A stretch of DNA of 64,000 nt, from contig NC_035790.1 in the NCBI RefSeq assembly GCF_001653235.2, positions 3,038,001 to 3,102,000 of the forward strand, written 5' to 3'. Below are positions 47,318-58,938 of this stretch, one piece after another. Each line of letters starts with the position of its first letter. Position 1 is the first letter of the stretch. The notes under the pieces were generated by a model that saw only the letters and a list, made by a program, of their open reading frames with translations, was not told the DNA's origin and made no database searches. This DNA is from Pochonia chlamydosporia 170 (taxonomy: Eukaryota; Ascomycota; Sordariomycetes; Hypocreales; Clavicipitaceae). Both the position numbers and the translations under genes were made by a program.

Positions 47318-48642
47318 GGTGTAAGTCGAGCCGACCAAGGCACGATATCGGAAATATTCGCAACGACTTGCAAGATTGCGAGGGCTGAACAGTTTATAGA
47401 TATCAGTCCCGAGAGGGCAGTGAATGTTACAAACGTCGATGTTTTCTTAGTTGCAAAGCGAACTATGGCGTTGGAACTGTACAGTGAATAAAGGAAATCA
47501 TGAAGCCAGACAAAGGCGTCTAGCAAGCAAAGACACAATGGTCTGGCTTTGGAAGCAGGCGAGAGAAAGATGAGGAATTGTCACATTTGCAAGACGAAAT
47601 CGTACCTTTTGTTCAGATTCAAGTCAGAAAGTAAAATTTGCACAAGAAGGAAGGAAGCACCTACCGCGACGACGTGAAGACCCAGGGCAGGATGCTCGGG
47701 ACGAGGAGCAGGGCGGCAGCTGGCGACCAGCTGGCAGCTCCTGCGCCCAAGTGTCAAACAAAACACATGAAGCGTCTCGCCAACTTGTCGGAAGTCAAGG
47801 ATGAAGAATACCGTAGGAATGAGCGTTGGAAGTGATGCCCGTTCGTCCTGCAAATGAAGGACCGAAGTCTTTGTAACCGCAAGCCGGCAGAACAATGCAT
47901 ATGCGATCATGAGATATCAGGACAAGAGATAGAGGAACTTTTGTCTAGGAGCAACACTTATAGCTCGAAATGAATGCGGAATGCACAGAATGCCTCTAGC
48001 CGTTCCGTGCGTGTCAATTTCTTCCCAAGCACATCTGGCACACGAGACCGCTCCTCTTCTCGGACAACCGTCAAATGTCACATTTCCCGGTTTGTTCGCC
48101 TCTACTTATTTTTATCGTATGTACAGACATTTCAGCCTTGACGTGAAACTCAGTTGTATGGACTTTTAGGCATATTCATGCTTCTCTGGGAGTTTCCACA
48201 CCCTGCTTCAACACCGACTCATCGACATGCTCGAATCACCTTCAAACCAAGCCAAAGACATGCTCCGGATACGTGTCTGCTCTCCTACGTTGCCGTAGGT
48301 TGAGCTACATCGATGCTCGCTGGCGAGAAGTCGCACAAGCGCCACACGGAACAGGTGTTGTTGTCACGGTAATCCCGTTTGTATTTGAACATCACTTGAT
48401 GCAACGGCCAGTGTTTGCTGAACACACAGAGATCTCTCCGACGACAGCATGAAACGTCTTGTTTGTTGGCGCAGTGTGGCTTTGTCTTGAATTTGTTCTA
48501 CACGACAGGCTGCCGGCTTGCTTCCTCCCACACGCGGCTCGTCGCTCAGGCCGTGTAATACCCGAGAGATTCGTCAGCATGGTGGTGGCCTTGTGCTCGA
48601 GACATCATAGTAGAGAATCATCAATCTTGTAGTCGCATGAAA
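47318..48642. other. 1.3 kb intergenic region, TMCO4-like promoter and POLI 3' side
   Basis: Short frames only (for example 47581-47910 minus), none recognisable. No RNA gene or mobile element seen. Confidence 0.5.
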
Positions 48643-50442
48643 CTATTCTTCCATTTTGTGGTATCTCAAATGTGCTGGCATAGCAAAGGGTGGCAAATCA
48701 CAACCGCAGGCTGGACAAGCAAGGTTGTCAGAATCTTCCCAGCCCATATTGGGCTCAAAATCTTCCGTACTACTGGTGCTAACTACCGAGTCCTCATCAT
48801 CATTAGACAAAGGCTCGAGCCTGAACGGACGAAGAACTTCATCCTGTCTCTTGAACATGGCAGAAATATCTCGCCCCGAACCTTGCTTGTCATCTGCAGC
48901 GCCTGCCACCATGTTTGCGACACATATGTTGATGAGCTGTAGGTTCCATTTCTGGCCCTTTTCAAGTTGCAACCGTCTAAGCAAGGGCAAAAGAGCTTCT
49001 GCTACCAACTGCTGGGCCAATGCGTCTATGTCGGCCGACGTATCGAACACAAGAGTAGGCAGGGGGCCCGATCTGGATATTCGATTGAAGTTTGGGGTCG
49101 CTTGGCTGCCTTGTCTTGTCGGCCACGATCTGATTGCAAGCCTCAGAGTTTTTGGCCGAGCAATCCACCGTTGTGCTCCCGGCTCATCCGCATGCTTGTC
49201 TGGAGCAAGGAGATCTATCCTCATTCGTCGGATAAGAGAGCACGAAAGCTTGTGTAGTTCCTCTGTGATCAGAGAGATTGTCTCCAGCCCTTTATACGTG
49301 TCTTCAATGCTTATTTGCGAGGGTATGTCACCAGCCTCTTTGACTTCAGTCGGGTCGATCCCGTGTAATAGACCCCAAACTCGTACGCCAACACCCCTCT
49401 CCGCCCCAGGTCCAGCTAAAAGAGATTCTAAAAACCCCGGGGATATCGATGGATGCAAGCGAACGTCTCGAGCAAAAACAGCCGACGTAAACGAATGAGA
49501 GTCCGCATCGACTTCCATTCCAAGAACATGTGACTCTAGTTGCATGGAAATTTTGAACCCTAGACCCGGTATTTGTCTCGTCTTGTGGCTGTCAATGAAT
49601 GAAATAACGTCATTATCGTCCAGGGCAAGTAATGTCGTTTGATTGCGAGGTTTGTTGCGGCCACCAACTAGTTTACTCAAAAGCTTATTGGTTGCTATGC
49701 CACAGGTAGACGTATATCCAAAGTCAACCTCTATTTTAGTACGCAGATAGTTCGCGAGGTGAGATCCGAGTAAGAGTCTCAGGTACACCTTGCTATCCAG
49801 CGGCGTCTCGTCGGGAATGGTGCCTTCAACACAGCCCGCCATACTGGCCAGGTCACACTTGAATCCATCCTCAGGGTCTTTCTTGGACAAATAGAAGAAT
49901 GAGTTTGCCAGGGAATTTATGTTGAGGCATTCAATATTGTAATCAACAATGTCCGTAACATCTATTCAAGTTAGGGACCTGGGCAGAATGAATGATGCTC
50001 CCACATACCCATAAAGACTTCGTCGAAACCCAGTCGCTCTGCCTTATTATTCCAAGAATGAGATCGAAGAAAGTTAAACAATATCTTGCTCATATCACGA
50101 AAGGGAGTTAGGTCCTCTCCATCAACGAGCACCAGGTCCGGGCATACTTTCCTTGCCTCAGATATGAGCATCAACTTTTTGACGCCCAGCTTACGCGCAT
50201 TGTAGTTGCAAGTGGCAAGAATGTTTTTCTGCTTCACACCAAGAGCCTTGTATTTTAAAGCTGGGTTCTTGTTCTCAAACACTTGTGCGTAGAAGCAGTC
50301 ATAATCCTGCCAGTCGTCAGTCACAGTCAGGTCTGGAGTACTGGAGGCAGACAAAGGTCTGGAGTACTGGAGGCAGACAAACAAATTGCAGTATAACGCG
50401 GTCATGCTTCTGCTTTGGCACGCGTTTGGATTGCAGATCCAT
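48643..50442 (-). CDS. DNA polymerase iota, Y-family translesion polymerase
   Basis: Three exons, 50442-50383, 50306-50009 and 49961-48643, give 558 aa. The enzyme copies past damaged bases in the nucleus. The first exon (MDLQSKRVPKQKHDRVILQF) joins to DYDCFYAQVFENKNPAL, rebuilding the first catalytic motif. Next come LGVKQKNILATCNYNARKLG and LMLISEAR, then the second catalytic motif GFDEVFMDVTD across the second intron. The helix-hairpin part shows GYTSTCGIATNKLLSKLVGG and KTRQIPGLGFK. The little-finger domain follows. A C-terminal zinc finger (CPACGCDLPPFAMPAHLRYH) resembles UBZ modules that bind ubiquitinated PCNA. The 20-residue first exon is inferred from frame and motif. The first intron contains an exact 26-bp tandem duplication. 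Confidence 0.88.
50329..50380. repeat. exact 26-bp tandem duplication inside POLI intron 1
   Basis: Two identical 26-bp copies (50329-50354 and 50355-50380) start at aggtctggagtactgg and abut directly. They fill most of the 76-nt intron, next to the donor. Exact identity suggests a recent event. Confidence 0.9.
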
Positions 50443-52290
50443 GGGCAGAGAAGTATTTTATTCTCCGCGATGGCGGCAGGGACGTCATCCGATAATCACG
50501 ACATGTACTAGTTGGTGTCGATGTGCATGTCATGTCAATTGGCAACGGGCAGCCGTGAACCGGGCTCGCCAGCTGCCAACAACTGACCAATTGTGGGGGC
50601 GCAATGTGGACATGGTCTGGTGGGTTGCAATGGCCAAATTCACAGACTTGCAGCATTCATCCTTCACATTGATGAGTCCGATGTTTTCTTTTCCTTTCTT
50701 TGTAAGGAGAAATAAAATACAGACACATTACGCTACGCACTTGAAAATGACCAGTTAATACTTTTCTGGCTCGCTGCACAAAGCAAGGTGTGATCGTCTT
50801 GCGAAATCCCCTTTCTGGATCGCCACACCAACTTCGACTGCCTGCCATATTCTCTGACGTTTCTTCTTTCGAGCTCCAAATGCAATAAAACCTCGGTGCA
50901 GGGTTCATCCTTCACATCACAATGTCGGTCAGCTGCACCCAAGCGCGATACTTATGAGTAGAGCCATAACAACAGATCCCGGAGGACAGTCTGTGGAAGG
51001 GGTGGCGATCTATTAGACGCGCTGGCCGCCACAAGGAAGAGAGACCTGGTTAGCTGGATTATTGACGCTAGAGAATGGTTGAAACCCCTGGTAAGCCACC
51101 GCTGGCTCTGTCTGTTCCTCAGAAAGGGTTTATTCTGCGACGTGTCGCACAGCGTAGGCAAAGGCTGGCCATGACATCAAAATAGATTTTGGCACTGGGT
51201 CTACAAGAGTCGATGGACCGGGTTGTTCTTCAACCGTCAGAACAGGAGCATCTCCATATCCAAGTCTGCCCGTGATTACCCATTATGGCCCGTCGATTCC
51301 AGGCGGAACAGAAATCAACATCATCAACAGCAATTTCAGGAGGCGACGACGACGCGGCTAAGGCTAAGAGGTGGATCACCAACAAGGATGGAAACAAGCG
51401 CCACAATGATTATGAATGGTCTGACTTCTGGGAAGCATGTTTTTTTGTCAGACAAACGCCTTCCTAATTTCCGAAGCTTACTTGCATGGGTCTGTCTTGG
51501 CTCTTAGATGTCGACATGGCCGTGAGTCCTCGCCAAGGTTCGCCGAAGGATTCGAATGGGCCGCAACTGGTGTGCTACATACGCTTCAACACACCAAGGT
51601 CGGTCTACATCTTATCAACGCCATCAAGTTCTGCCATTGATTTTGTTTGCTACCCCGCCTGCAAGCCAAGGTGATATTGGGACGAGTTGTGCAGGATAGA
51701 CGCCAGAAGGTGGAAACAGGCGACATGGAGCAGGTTGTGATTGGGGCATCACCGTGGTTGTCCCACGCCTCCGCAAGGGTCGGCGCTTACACACTGCCTC
51801 CGTCAAGCTGACAGCCAACCACGACGATCCTGTCCTTTTGGGATGGATGCCCGAAGAAGAGAGGGTGAGCTGGATGAAGAAACCCTCCGTTTCCTTCGAT
51901 GCTGTTTGTTCGGGTAAACGTTAGCTGGGGGTTTCTCTCCTCACATGCACATCTAGTGCGGCGCTTGCTGGGACAACTCTTTCATGGCCCATCCTGGCCT
52001 CGAAGAATGGCCACCCTCATTGTGGACATTGTATATAGCCTTCTCACGCCAGCTTCCAAGAATGTTGGCCCTCTTTTGTATTTGTCTGCTTTGACCATAT
52101 GATCTCACTTCATATTGTGCCCCCTTGACGGGATGCTGCACTGCCACGTTTGTTGGTCGACAGGTATCAAAAAAAGCAGGAGATTTCATCTTACACGTTG
52201 CATTGGCCCCGAATCATATTGGGGTCACACGAGAACTTCCTTTAATAATTCAGAGGTAGTATTTCTACCTCACACACAGACTAGTCAACA
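50443..52290. other. 1.85 kb intergenic region between divergent genes
   Basis: It holds the promoters of polymerase iota and of the disordered-protein gene. A small frame at 51285-51467 (MARRFQAEQKSTSSTAISGG, later NDYEWSDFWEACFFV) looks mildly protein-like, but I could not extend it into a gene; a remnant is possible. Confidence 0.4.
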
Positions 52291-53655
52291 ATGGCTTCAC
52301 AGCAGCCCTCGAGCATGTCCAAGAGACCTCGGTTGTCTCTTCAGATCAAGACGGCGTGCAACCCGCCATCGAAAAGCCTAAGGGGCATTCCCTTGAACCC
52401 AAGTGATCCGACTACGTTCAATACAATGTCAAACATTTACGTTACGGCTATTGAGAGGTCCTCGGCCATGCAATCTGAACCCATCACCGCCATAAATACC
52501 CTTCAGAATTTCAGTCTTCAATCACCAATCGAGAAGAGTGACTCAAAACCAAGGGTCGTGACGCCATACGTACCAACATATCCTGAGACGCCATTAACAG
52601 CACAACCAGTCTCACCGCAGCAAGTGAATTATGTGTTCCCAAGCACAATGACTGCCACGCCACCCCTGTCGGCGGGAGCAGTTGACAATACATCAAAAGT
52701 TTTTACATTTTCGTCAGCGGACATTTCATCACCAAGGACAAGCCGGACGGTTGAGTCACCAATAGATGATCGGACACCACTACGTCGCCGGGCACTTTAT
52801 TCATTCTCAAGATACGATAGTCAGCTTCCATACACACATCCTCGAAGCCTGCACAGCATCCTCAGGAACTCTCCCCTTCCTCCCAGAACAGCAATTCCAC
52901 CACCATCCCCAAGGCGGCAGTCCCTGCGTCTGCAAGAAAAAGCCGCCAAGAAGGTAGAATACGACAGCCCGTTGGAAGAAGAAATCACCACATCCAAATA
53001 CATCAGGTCTCACATTGACCTTTTATCCGAAGATGCCTCCCCCTTATCTCCCGCATACATCCACTCCGCCGTGGCCAGAGAGCCTGACACAGTCCTCGAC
53101 ATGGCTTTAGCATTCACCGCCAATGAGATTCAGGACGGTGGACAAACTCCCGGCCCCTTTGAAGAAATGAGACGCAGGATGGCAGGACTAGGAGCCGGGT
53201 CTCCCATGTCTCCTGATGCGTCAACAATCAACCGGAAGCGAAAGCGTACCGAAAAGAAGCGGCACTGGGTATGGACTATTGGGCAGGAGGAAGACGAGGA
53301 AGACGTCGGCGGTGCCATTGCTGCTTTGCGATCTGGAGCAGCAAACAAGAAGGCTAGAGCGTCTGAAGAGGGTGGCCAAGACGTTACATATGAAGAATTA
53401 TTGACGCCCAGTATTGAAAGCGTCAGCTCTGCAGCCGATTCTTCAGAGGTGGAAATGTTGGACACGGCCAGTGTCGCATCTACAGACGAGCAACCACGGC
53501 GTTGTCTCTCCGTGCCATCTGATACGGAAGCGGAGGCAAAGACTCCAACAGCGCCAAGAGGCGGTATTGAATCCGCGCAGCAGAAGAGGGATACACCTAT
53601 TCCGGAGTTGGCTGAGAATGGCGACGCGTCTATGCATGCTGTACATGAAAATTAG
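52291..53655 (+). CDS. Protein of unknown function, largely disordered, probably nuclear
   Basis: A single-exon frame of 454 aa with no recognised fold. It is rich in Ser, Pro and Thr. The start reads MSKRPRLSLQIKT after a short lead; I recall this RPRLSLQIK motif in other fungal hypothetical proteins. A middle block (LRRRALYSFSRYDSQLPYTH, then LHSILRNSPLPP) and a helical patch (DTVLDMALAFTANEIQDGG) are the parts most likely to be structured. A basic cluster, NRKRKRTEKKRHWVW, looks like a nuclear localisation signal fused to an HWVWTIG motif. Many SP and TP sites suggest regulation by proline-directed kinases. Function is unknown. The coding call rests on length, even composition and lack of a better frame. 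Confidence 0.72.
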   Translation: MASQQPSSMSKRPRLSLQIKTACNPPSKSLRGIPLNPSDPTTFNTMSNIYVTAIERSSAMQSEPITAINTLQNFSLQSPIEKSDSKPRVVTPYVPTYPETPLTAQPVSPQQVNYVFPSTMTATPPLSAGAVDNTSKVFTFSSADISSPRTSRTVESPIDDRTPLRRRALYSFSRYDSQLPYTHPRSLHSILRNSPLPPRTAIPPPSPRRQSLRLQEKAAKKVEYDSPLEEEITTSKYIRSHIDLLSEDASPLSPAYIHSAVAREPDTVLDMALAFTANEIQDGGQTPGPFEEMRRRMAGLGAGSPMSPDASTINRKRKRTEKKRHWVWTIGQEEDEEDVGGAIAALRSGAANKKARASEEGGQDVTYEELLTPSIESVSSAADSSEVEMLDTASVASTDEQPRRCLSVPSDTEAEAKTPTAPRGGIESAQQKRDTPIPELAENGDASMHAVHEN

Positions 53656-54037
53656 TATCATTTGGTCTTGGTCTTGGGATAGGCGTCATGTGCATGGAAG
53701 GCAATGGATGGGTGCATAGCATTTCTCACGAGTTATGAAGTTGTTACATAGCATGTATAGCTTAAATAGCAGCAATCAGATTTGAACTCAACGATTGTCT
53801 CGCATGTGATGGGCATGCCGCAGTGTTCAACACCTATGTGTTTCCAGTAGTCTGTTATTGTCCTAAAAGAAAATTATCCCACGCAATCTTGTTCCACATA
53901 TCCAGTGCCAGTAAAATGAGCATTCAAAGGCAGGAGTGTCAACAGGCAGCATTCACATACAAGACAGGCAATATCTAGAAGGAAATCCCAATTTTACCAT
54001 CTATTTGCAATAAATATCCGTCAGTGTATAGCGCCAT
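53656..54037. other. convergent 3' region
   Basis: 382 bp between two facing stops, A/T-rich, no gene seen. Confidence 0.5.
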
Positions 54038-55768
54038 CTATTTGGTACTTTTAGCAGCCTGTTGCTGCTGGTAATATAACTCCTCTGCAGATTTAATGCA
54101 CTGCATATTAGCGCCAAGTTTGTTGATTGTCTCCATCCACTCATCATATTCATCCGAGTCAAAGACGATACCGCCGCCTAAGAACCCAATCATTAGTAAA
54201 CACGAACACAACACACAAAGGGAGAGTAAAAGCAACAGAGACATACCAGCTTGAAGATAAGCCACCCCATCCTTGACCATCATTGTCCTCAACGCAATAC
54301 AGGTATCCATTGCACCCTCTACCGAGTTTCCACTCTCATCCTGGCTGCCGTAGCCAAAGTATCCCACCGCACCAGCGTAAATGCCGCGCTTCTCCTTCTC
54401 CAGCTCGGCGATGAGTTCCATGGCACGAACTTTGGGTGCGCCGGAGACAGTGCCAGCCGGGAAGACGGACCTGAATGCATCGAAACGTGTCTTTTCTGGC
54501 CGCAAGACGCCTGATACCTGTGAAACGAGGTGCTGGACGTGGCTGAACTTTTCGACAACCATGAGGCGGTCGACACGGACGGTAAAAGGGTCTCCCACGC
54601 GGTTGATGTCGTTGCGGGCGAGATCGACCAGCATGACGTGTTCGGCACGGTCCTTGAGTGAGCTGCTTAGTTCGTCTGCTAGTTTCTGGTCCTCTTCGGG
54701 TGTCTTGCCGCGCTTGACGGTACCAGCGATGGGGTGTGTGATGATTCTGCCGGCCTCACTCTTGACGAGGAGCTCGGGTGATGCGCCTACAATCTGAAAG
54801 TCCTTGCAGTTGACGTAGAATAGGTACGGCGACGGGTTGACAGTTCGAAGGTGTCTGTAGATGTTGAAGGGGTGAAGGCTGGTAGGACGGGCGAACCGTT
54901 GTGACGGCACGCATTGGAAGATGTCGCCTTTGACAATGTGCTCCTTTAGCTTGGTGACGTGTGCTTCGTAGCCCTTTTGGCCAATGTTGGAGGTGGCTTC
55001 TTGTCCCAGTTCGATGGGTCCTTGCTCAGGGAGTTCAATCTCCGGCGAGTTGAGCACGTCGACCAGTTCGTCAATGGTGCTCTTGGCCTTGTCGTAGGCC
55101 TCTTGTAAGCCTGTCTTGCCGTCCTCCGGTACCGCAACGTAGCTTATGACCTTGATGATGCCGTAGAATCTGTCAAATGCGACAATGGTGTCGAAAAGCA
55201 TGAAGAGCGACTCCGGGATCTTGAGGACATCCTTCATTGGCCGTGCCGTCTTGGGCTCAAAGTACCGGACACAGTCGTAGCCTACATAGCCAATGGCACC
55301 GCCCGTCAACGGCGGCAGCTGCAGGCCGGGAACGTGAGCGACGACATGCTCTGCTAATTCCTTCTCCAGAGCAGGGAGGGGATCTGTCTCGGGTCCGTAG
55401 CCTGGTCCGGTGGCGAGAATCTTGCGCGGGCCGGCGCCAACGAAGCTATACCGACCAACTTGTTCTGTGGCGGCGGACTCGAACAGGAATGAGTACTCGG
55501 ACGAGGAGTGTGCTGAGATTTTGAGATATGCTGCGGATGGAGTGATGAGGTCGGAGGATATCTGGCGGTATATGGGGATGAGGGTCGGCTTCTTTCCGGG
55601 GCCGGTGTGAGGCTTCTCGATGATGGACCGGACGGTGTCGAGGGTTGGGACGATGGCTCGCTGTTGGGCAGGTTGAGTCAGCACCAGGTTTCCATTGGGC
55701 ATTTTTTGAGCCTGCAACGAGGTGTCTGGGCTTTTGTGGTTGAAGGGTGCACTTACTGAGCCCGCCAT
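54038..55768 (-). CDS. TRP2: Anthranilate synthase component I
   Basis: Two exons, 55768-54247 and 54177-54038, give 553 aa. With a glutaminase partner the enzyme makes anthranilate from chorismate, the first tryptophan step, in the cytosol. The N-domain has PIYRQISSDLITPSAAYLKI and the feedback-site region FLFESAATEQVGRYSFVG. The chorismate-binding part has VPSQRFARPTSLHPFNIYRH, DLARNDINRVGDPFTVRV and PAGTVSGAPKVRAMELIAEL. The exon join gives AYLQAGGGIVFDSDEYDEW. The 69-nt intron is a multiple of three without a stop, so it is easily mistaken for coding. I start at MAGSVSAP; an in-frame ATG at 55903 would add a low-complexity lead. A GTAAGT...TTGCAG pair inside the first exon could remove 15 residues in frame. 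Confidence 0.95.
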   Translation of the reverse strand: MAGSVSAPFNHKSPDTSLQAQKMPNGNLVLTQPAQQRAIVPTLDTVRSIIEKPHTGPGKKPTLIPIYRQISSDLITPSAAYLKISAHSSSEYSFLFESAATEQVGRYSFVGAGPRKILATGPGYGPETDPLPALEKELAEHVVAHVPGLQLPPLTGGAIGYVGYDCVRYFEPKTARPMKDVLKIPESLFMLFDTIVAFDRFYGIIKVISYVAVPEDGKTGLQEAYDKAKSTIDELVDVLNSPEIELPEQGPIELGQEATSNIGQKGYEAHVTKLKEHIVKGDIFQCVPSQRFARPTSLHPFNIYRHLRTVNPSPYLFYVNCKDFQIVGASPELLVKSEAGRIITHPIAGTVKRGKTPEEDQKLADELSSSLKDRAEHVMLVDLARNDINRVGDPFTVRVDRLMVVEKFSHVQHLVSQVSGVLRPEKTRFDAFRSVFPAGTVSGAPKVRAMELIAELEKEKRGIYAGAVGYFGYGSQDESGNSVEGAMDTCIALRTMMVKDGVAYLQAGMSLLLLLSLCVLCSCLLMIGFLGGGIVFDSDEYDEWMETINKLGANMQCIKSAEELYYQQQQAAKSTK

Positions 55769-56414
55769 GGTCGATTGCTGCTTCGTGCTGAAAAACGAAG
55801 CGTCTGAGAGGTGGTGGGTTACGGGATGTGGTGTTGAGAATTCGAGGTTGGGCTGAGATGGCGGGAGGCGAGAGCTCGAAATATTTCTTACATGTATCGG
55901 CACTGGTCAATCAACGTCGCTAAGTTGTCTGTCATTGTGTGGAGGGGCACTTGGTCAATCCAGATGTCTCACCGCGGGGCAAGACAAGAGGTACATATAC
56001 ATATCACAATACGGTAGATGCTGCGTATATCAAGTAACGCTACTTCTCGAAACAGTCAGAGCTTACCCACGCCTGCGCCCTGCGACTTCGGAACTAGAAC
56101 ACAACATCTACAACGATTCAATGTTCAATCTTCTGTCATCCGTCGTTATTTTCATAGCTGGCCCCCAAAAAACCCGGTTACCATAGGGAGTGCTACAATT
56201 GCAGAAAAACAGCTCTATTAACTACGTCTACTAACGAAGCCACCATCATTAATATTATGTATCCAATCTACATCCAATGGAAAAGCAAGTTTACCCTCTG
56301 ACCGCCACGAGCATCTCATCCTGGGCATGACAGTGTCAACCCAGCACATCTATATCGGGAAATAACACCTGCAAGCAACGACACTTACGCACAATGTAAA
56401 CTCCTCATCATCAT
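55769..56414. other. TRP2 promoter and carboxylesterase 3' region
   Basis: 646 bp. I looked for TGASTCA in this interval and saw none, unlike the other two amino-acid genes in the window. No gene supported. Confidence 0.5.
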
Positions 56415-58250
56415 CTAATGATAAAGACCCAAATCTCCCCACCACGCACATCTAGTCGCATTAACCCTACTCGACACAACCTTTTCCGCCGTCGACGTGA
56501 TGTTGACCAAAGCTCTCTGCATACCGGGGTGAGGAAAGCGCTGGCCACTCTTCATCACCGGTACTCCATTCTGCACAAAACTGACAATGGCGGTTTGCAG
56601 ACTATCTTGAGCCTCTGGGCATGCGGCGGGAGCATACGGGTTGTTGAAGGTATAGCCCAGATCCTGAACATGGAAGCCAGGAGATACGCCAAACTCATCT
56701 AATCACCACGCTCGTCAGCACCATTTTTCCAAGTTTTCCCAACCTGTGGACAACTTACATGCATATCCCTTGTCCTTGGTAACTCTGCTGAGCAAGTCAT
56801 AATTGCAATCGATGACAGCCTCGCTCCACAGCCTCATCTGCCGTGTATCATAATCAACATATCCCAAAGAGCCGTCAAATTGGGGAGGATACAGCGTCTC
56901 AGCAAGATACCCCTGACTCTTTTCAGAAACTCCCGTCACAGACCTAGCCAGCCAAGACTTGAACTGCTCCTCCGTCTTCACAGTCGGATCAAAGAAAAAA
57001 GCACCCTCAAACATGTTGTGGCCTGTCAAAACCTTGACAGAAGGATCAAGACGGCCCTGTTTGACGATACTAATTGGCGATTGAGTAACATAGTCGCCGT
57101 CGATAACGGGTCCGTAGATGTAATTGATGGTTGGAGCGGCACCAATTTGAGCTGCGTTGGCTGTAATAACAGCCTTCTCATCCATTTTGCGCGCTTCCTT
57201 CAAGGTGCTGACGTTGAGATACGTCAAGAACTCGCCAAAGCTGGATTCAACCTCCTTGCCAGACGGCATGTAAGCGGGACTTTGGGGAATTGCCTGAGCA
57301 AAAGGACTAGGTCCCTTGTCTCCTCGAGCTGCCATATGCAAGAGAATAGAGCCCCCGCCACCGGATTCTCCCATGACCGTCACTCTGTCCTTTGCGCCGC
57401 CAAAGAGATGAATGTTTTGTTGGACCCATTCCAGCGCCATTCGTTGGTCAAGGAGACCTGCGTTGAGATTTCCATCATTCTTGACCTCTGGGCCGGCAAG
57501 GAAGCCAAGAGCGCCCAGACGGTAGTTCAGTGACACAAATATCATGTCGTCCCTGTTTTTGGCAGCGTGGATAAGTAGGCCGCTTGGGTCGAAGCCCGGC
57601 TGCGGAGTGCCTTGCTTTGAGCCCAATACATAACCACCACCATGAATCTATCGCTGTATTAGCAAGCAACATCTCTACCCGAGAGGCCTTGTGAAACGTA
57701 CCCAGACCAGAACGGGAGCCCCATGGCCTTTACCCCCTCTCCTCAACGCCTTCTTCGGCACATGAACATCTAAGAATAAGCAATCCTCTGAAGCACCTTC
57801 GTTTGGATCACCCGGAAACACAGTTCCATTTAGAATAGCCTCTTCCCACTCCTTCAAATCAAACGGCTTATTCGGGTTGGAAAACTTCGCAGCTGGCACA
57901 AACGCCTTGCTCTGCCAAACGGGAATGCCCTGGGGACACATTCGGAATTCCGCGCCGGTCTGAACGTGGGTTCTGTTTCGCTTGGGAGGGAGAGGGGCGC
58001 GGAAGCGACGGACTTCGGTTGGATTCTGGGCATAGCGGATATTTTGAAATTTATAGACTTGGGTTGTCTCGTTGTAGGAGAGTGCTTGGTGGCGTTCCTG
58101 GCTTGTTCAGTATTTGGTTTGGTTATGGGAGGCAGTTGGACTTACATATCCTAGGTCGACGATTGGGAGGCATGTTGGGTTTGTGGTTGGGACGGCGGAT
58201 GCACTGAGTGTGAGGGAGAGAGCTAAGAAGCCGTACATGAGTGTTTTCAT
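56415..58250 (-). CDS. Secreted type-B carboxylesterase/lipase
   Basis: Four exons, 58250-58146, 58097-57702, 57647-56759 and 56698-56415, encode 557 aa. A signal peptide is visible (MKTLMYGFLALSLTLSASAV). The domain carries FQNIRYAQNPTEVRRFRAPL, EDCLFLDVHVPKKA (disulfide region) and the oxyanion loop IHGGGYVLGS. The nucleophile serine lies in VTVMGESGGGGSILLH and the catalytic histidine in GVSPGFHVQDLGYTF. The acidic member is probably the Glu in TGHNMFEGAFFFDP. Several N-x-S/T sites suit secretion. The substrate cannot be read from the sequence; type-B members include lipases, feruloyl-like and secondary-metabolite esterases. Without the last intron the frame would end soon after DKGYA and lose the catalytic histidine. 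Confidence 0.92.
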
Positions 58251-58938
58251 GTTAATTTGCGATTAGGGATTAGGGATGTCGGTATGTAGTAAGAATGTAG
58301 TCTGTGAAGTAGATGCTTGGTTGATCTTGTCGTTTGTTGACAATGTCCGGCCAGACATGCCCATCTTTATACTTTTCAAACTCTCCATCCCAGAACCAAC
58401 TATTCATATCTCATCCCGCAAATCAATCATCATATTTCCCAAAAGAGTAGTGTATCTCAATAAAAAGACAAGCACATCAGCATCATCATCCTAGTCACTT
58501 ACACAGCCGCAACTATCTCCGAAGGATCGATCGAACTAGTCCAAAAAGAGTACTGTATGTCCCAGAATGGTAAGTGGCATTTGTATTGCTCCGATGAGCA
58601 GAACACCACACTCCCGGCGGGTGAATTATTGTGGCTAAGGTTAAATCGGCGGAATTGATACCTAAACATCATGCCGTGATTTATCGATTTTATTTTTAGA
58701 CGCTCAATCTTCCATATGAGTCGTTAGAAGGTTCGTGGACTTCTAGAAGAGTTTGTGGTTGGCGGCCATGAAGCGTAATGCATGTAAGCGCTAAGAATGG
58801 ACGACTTCAAACCTGATCTCACGGGATTTTAGGATCACTCATATGAACCTCATACCAACATGACCACGATTTCATTGCCTGCTGGCATTCGCAATAAAAT
58901 AAGCCAGTGACAGCTAGCATCGTGACCAACCCCCAGCA
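58251..58938. promoter_or_regulatory. divergent promoter of the carboxylesterase and the transcription-factor-like gene
   Basis: 688 bp between starts that face away from each other. Short A/T-rich frames only. No specific site assigned. Confidence 0.5.

Noticed and set aside
50306..50405. Polymerase iota start at an ATG at 50405, reading through the 26-bp duplication
   Set aside because: That frame lacks the RVILQF lead; splicing 50383 to 50306 rebuilds the catalytic FDYDCFYAQV motif and uses a better start at 50442.
51285..51640. Small frames with a protein-like stretch NDYEWSDFWEACFFV
   Set aside because: I could not join them into a plausible gene by splicing and recognise no family; kept only as a possible remnant in the intergenic note.
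55769..55903. TRP2 start at 55903, giving a 45-residue extension
   Set aside because: The extension is low-complexity and the enzyme is normally cytosolic; the ATG at 55768 has a better context. Not excluded.
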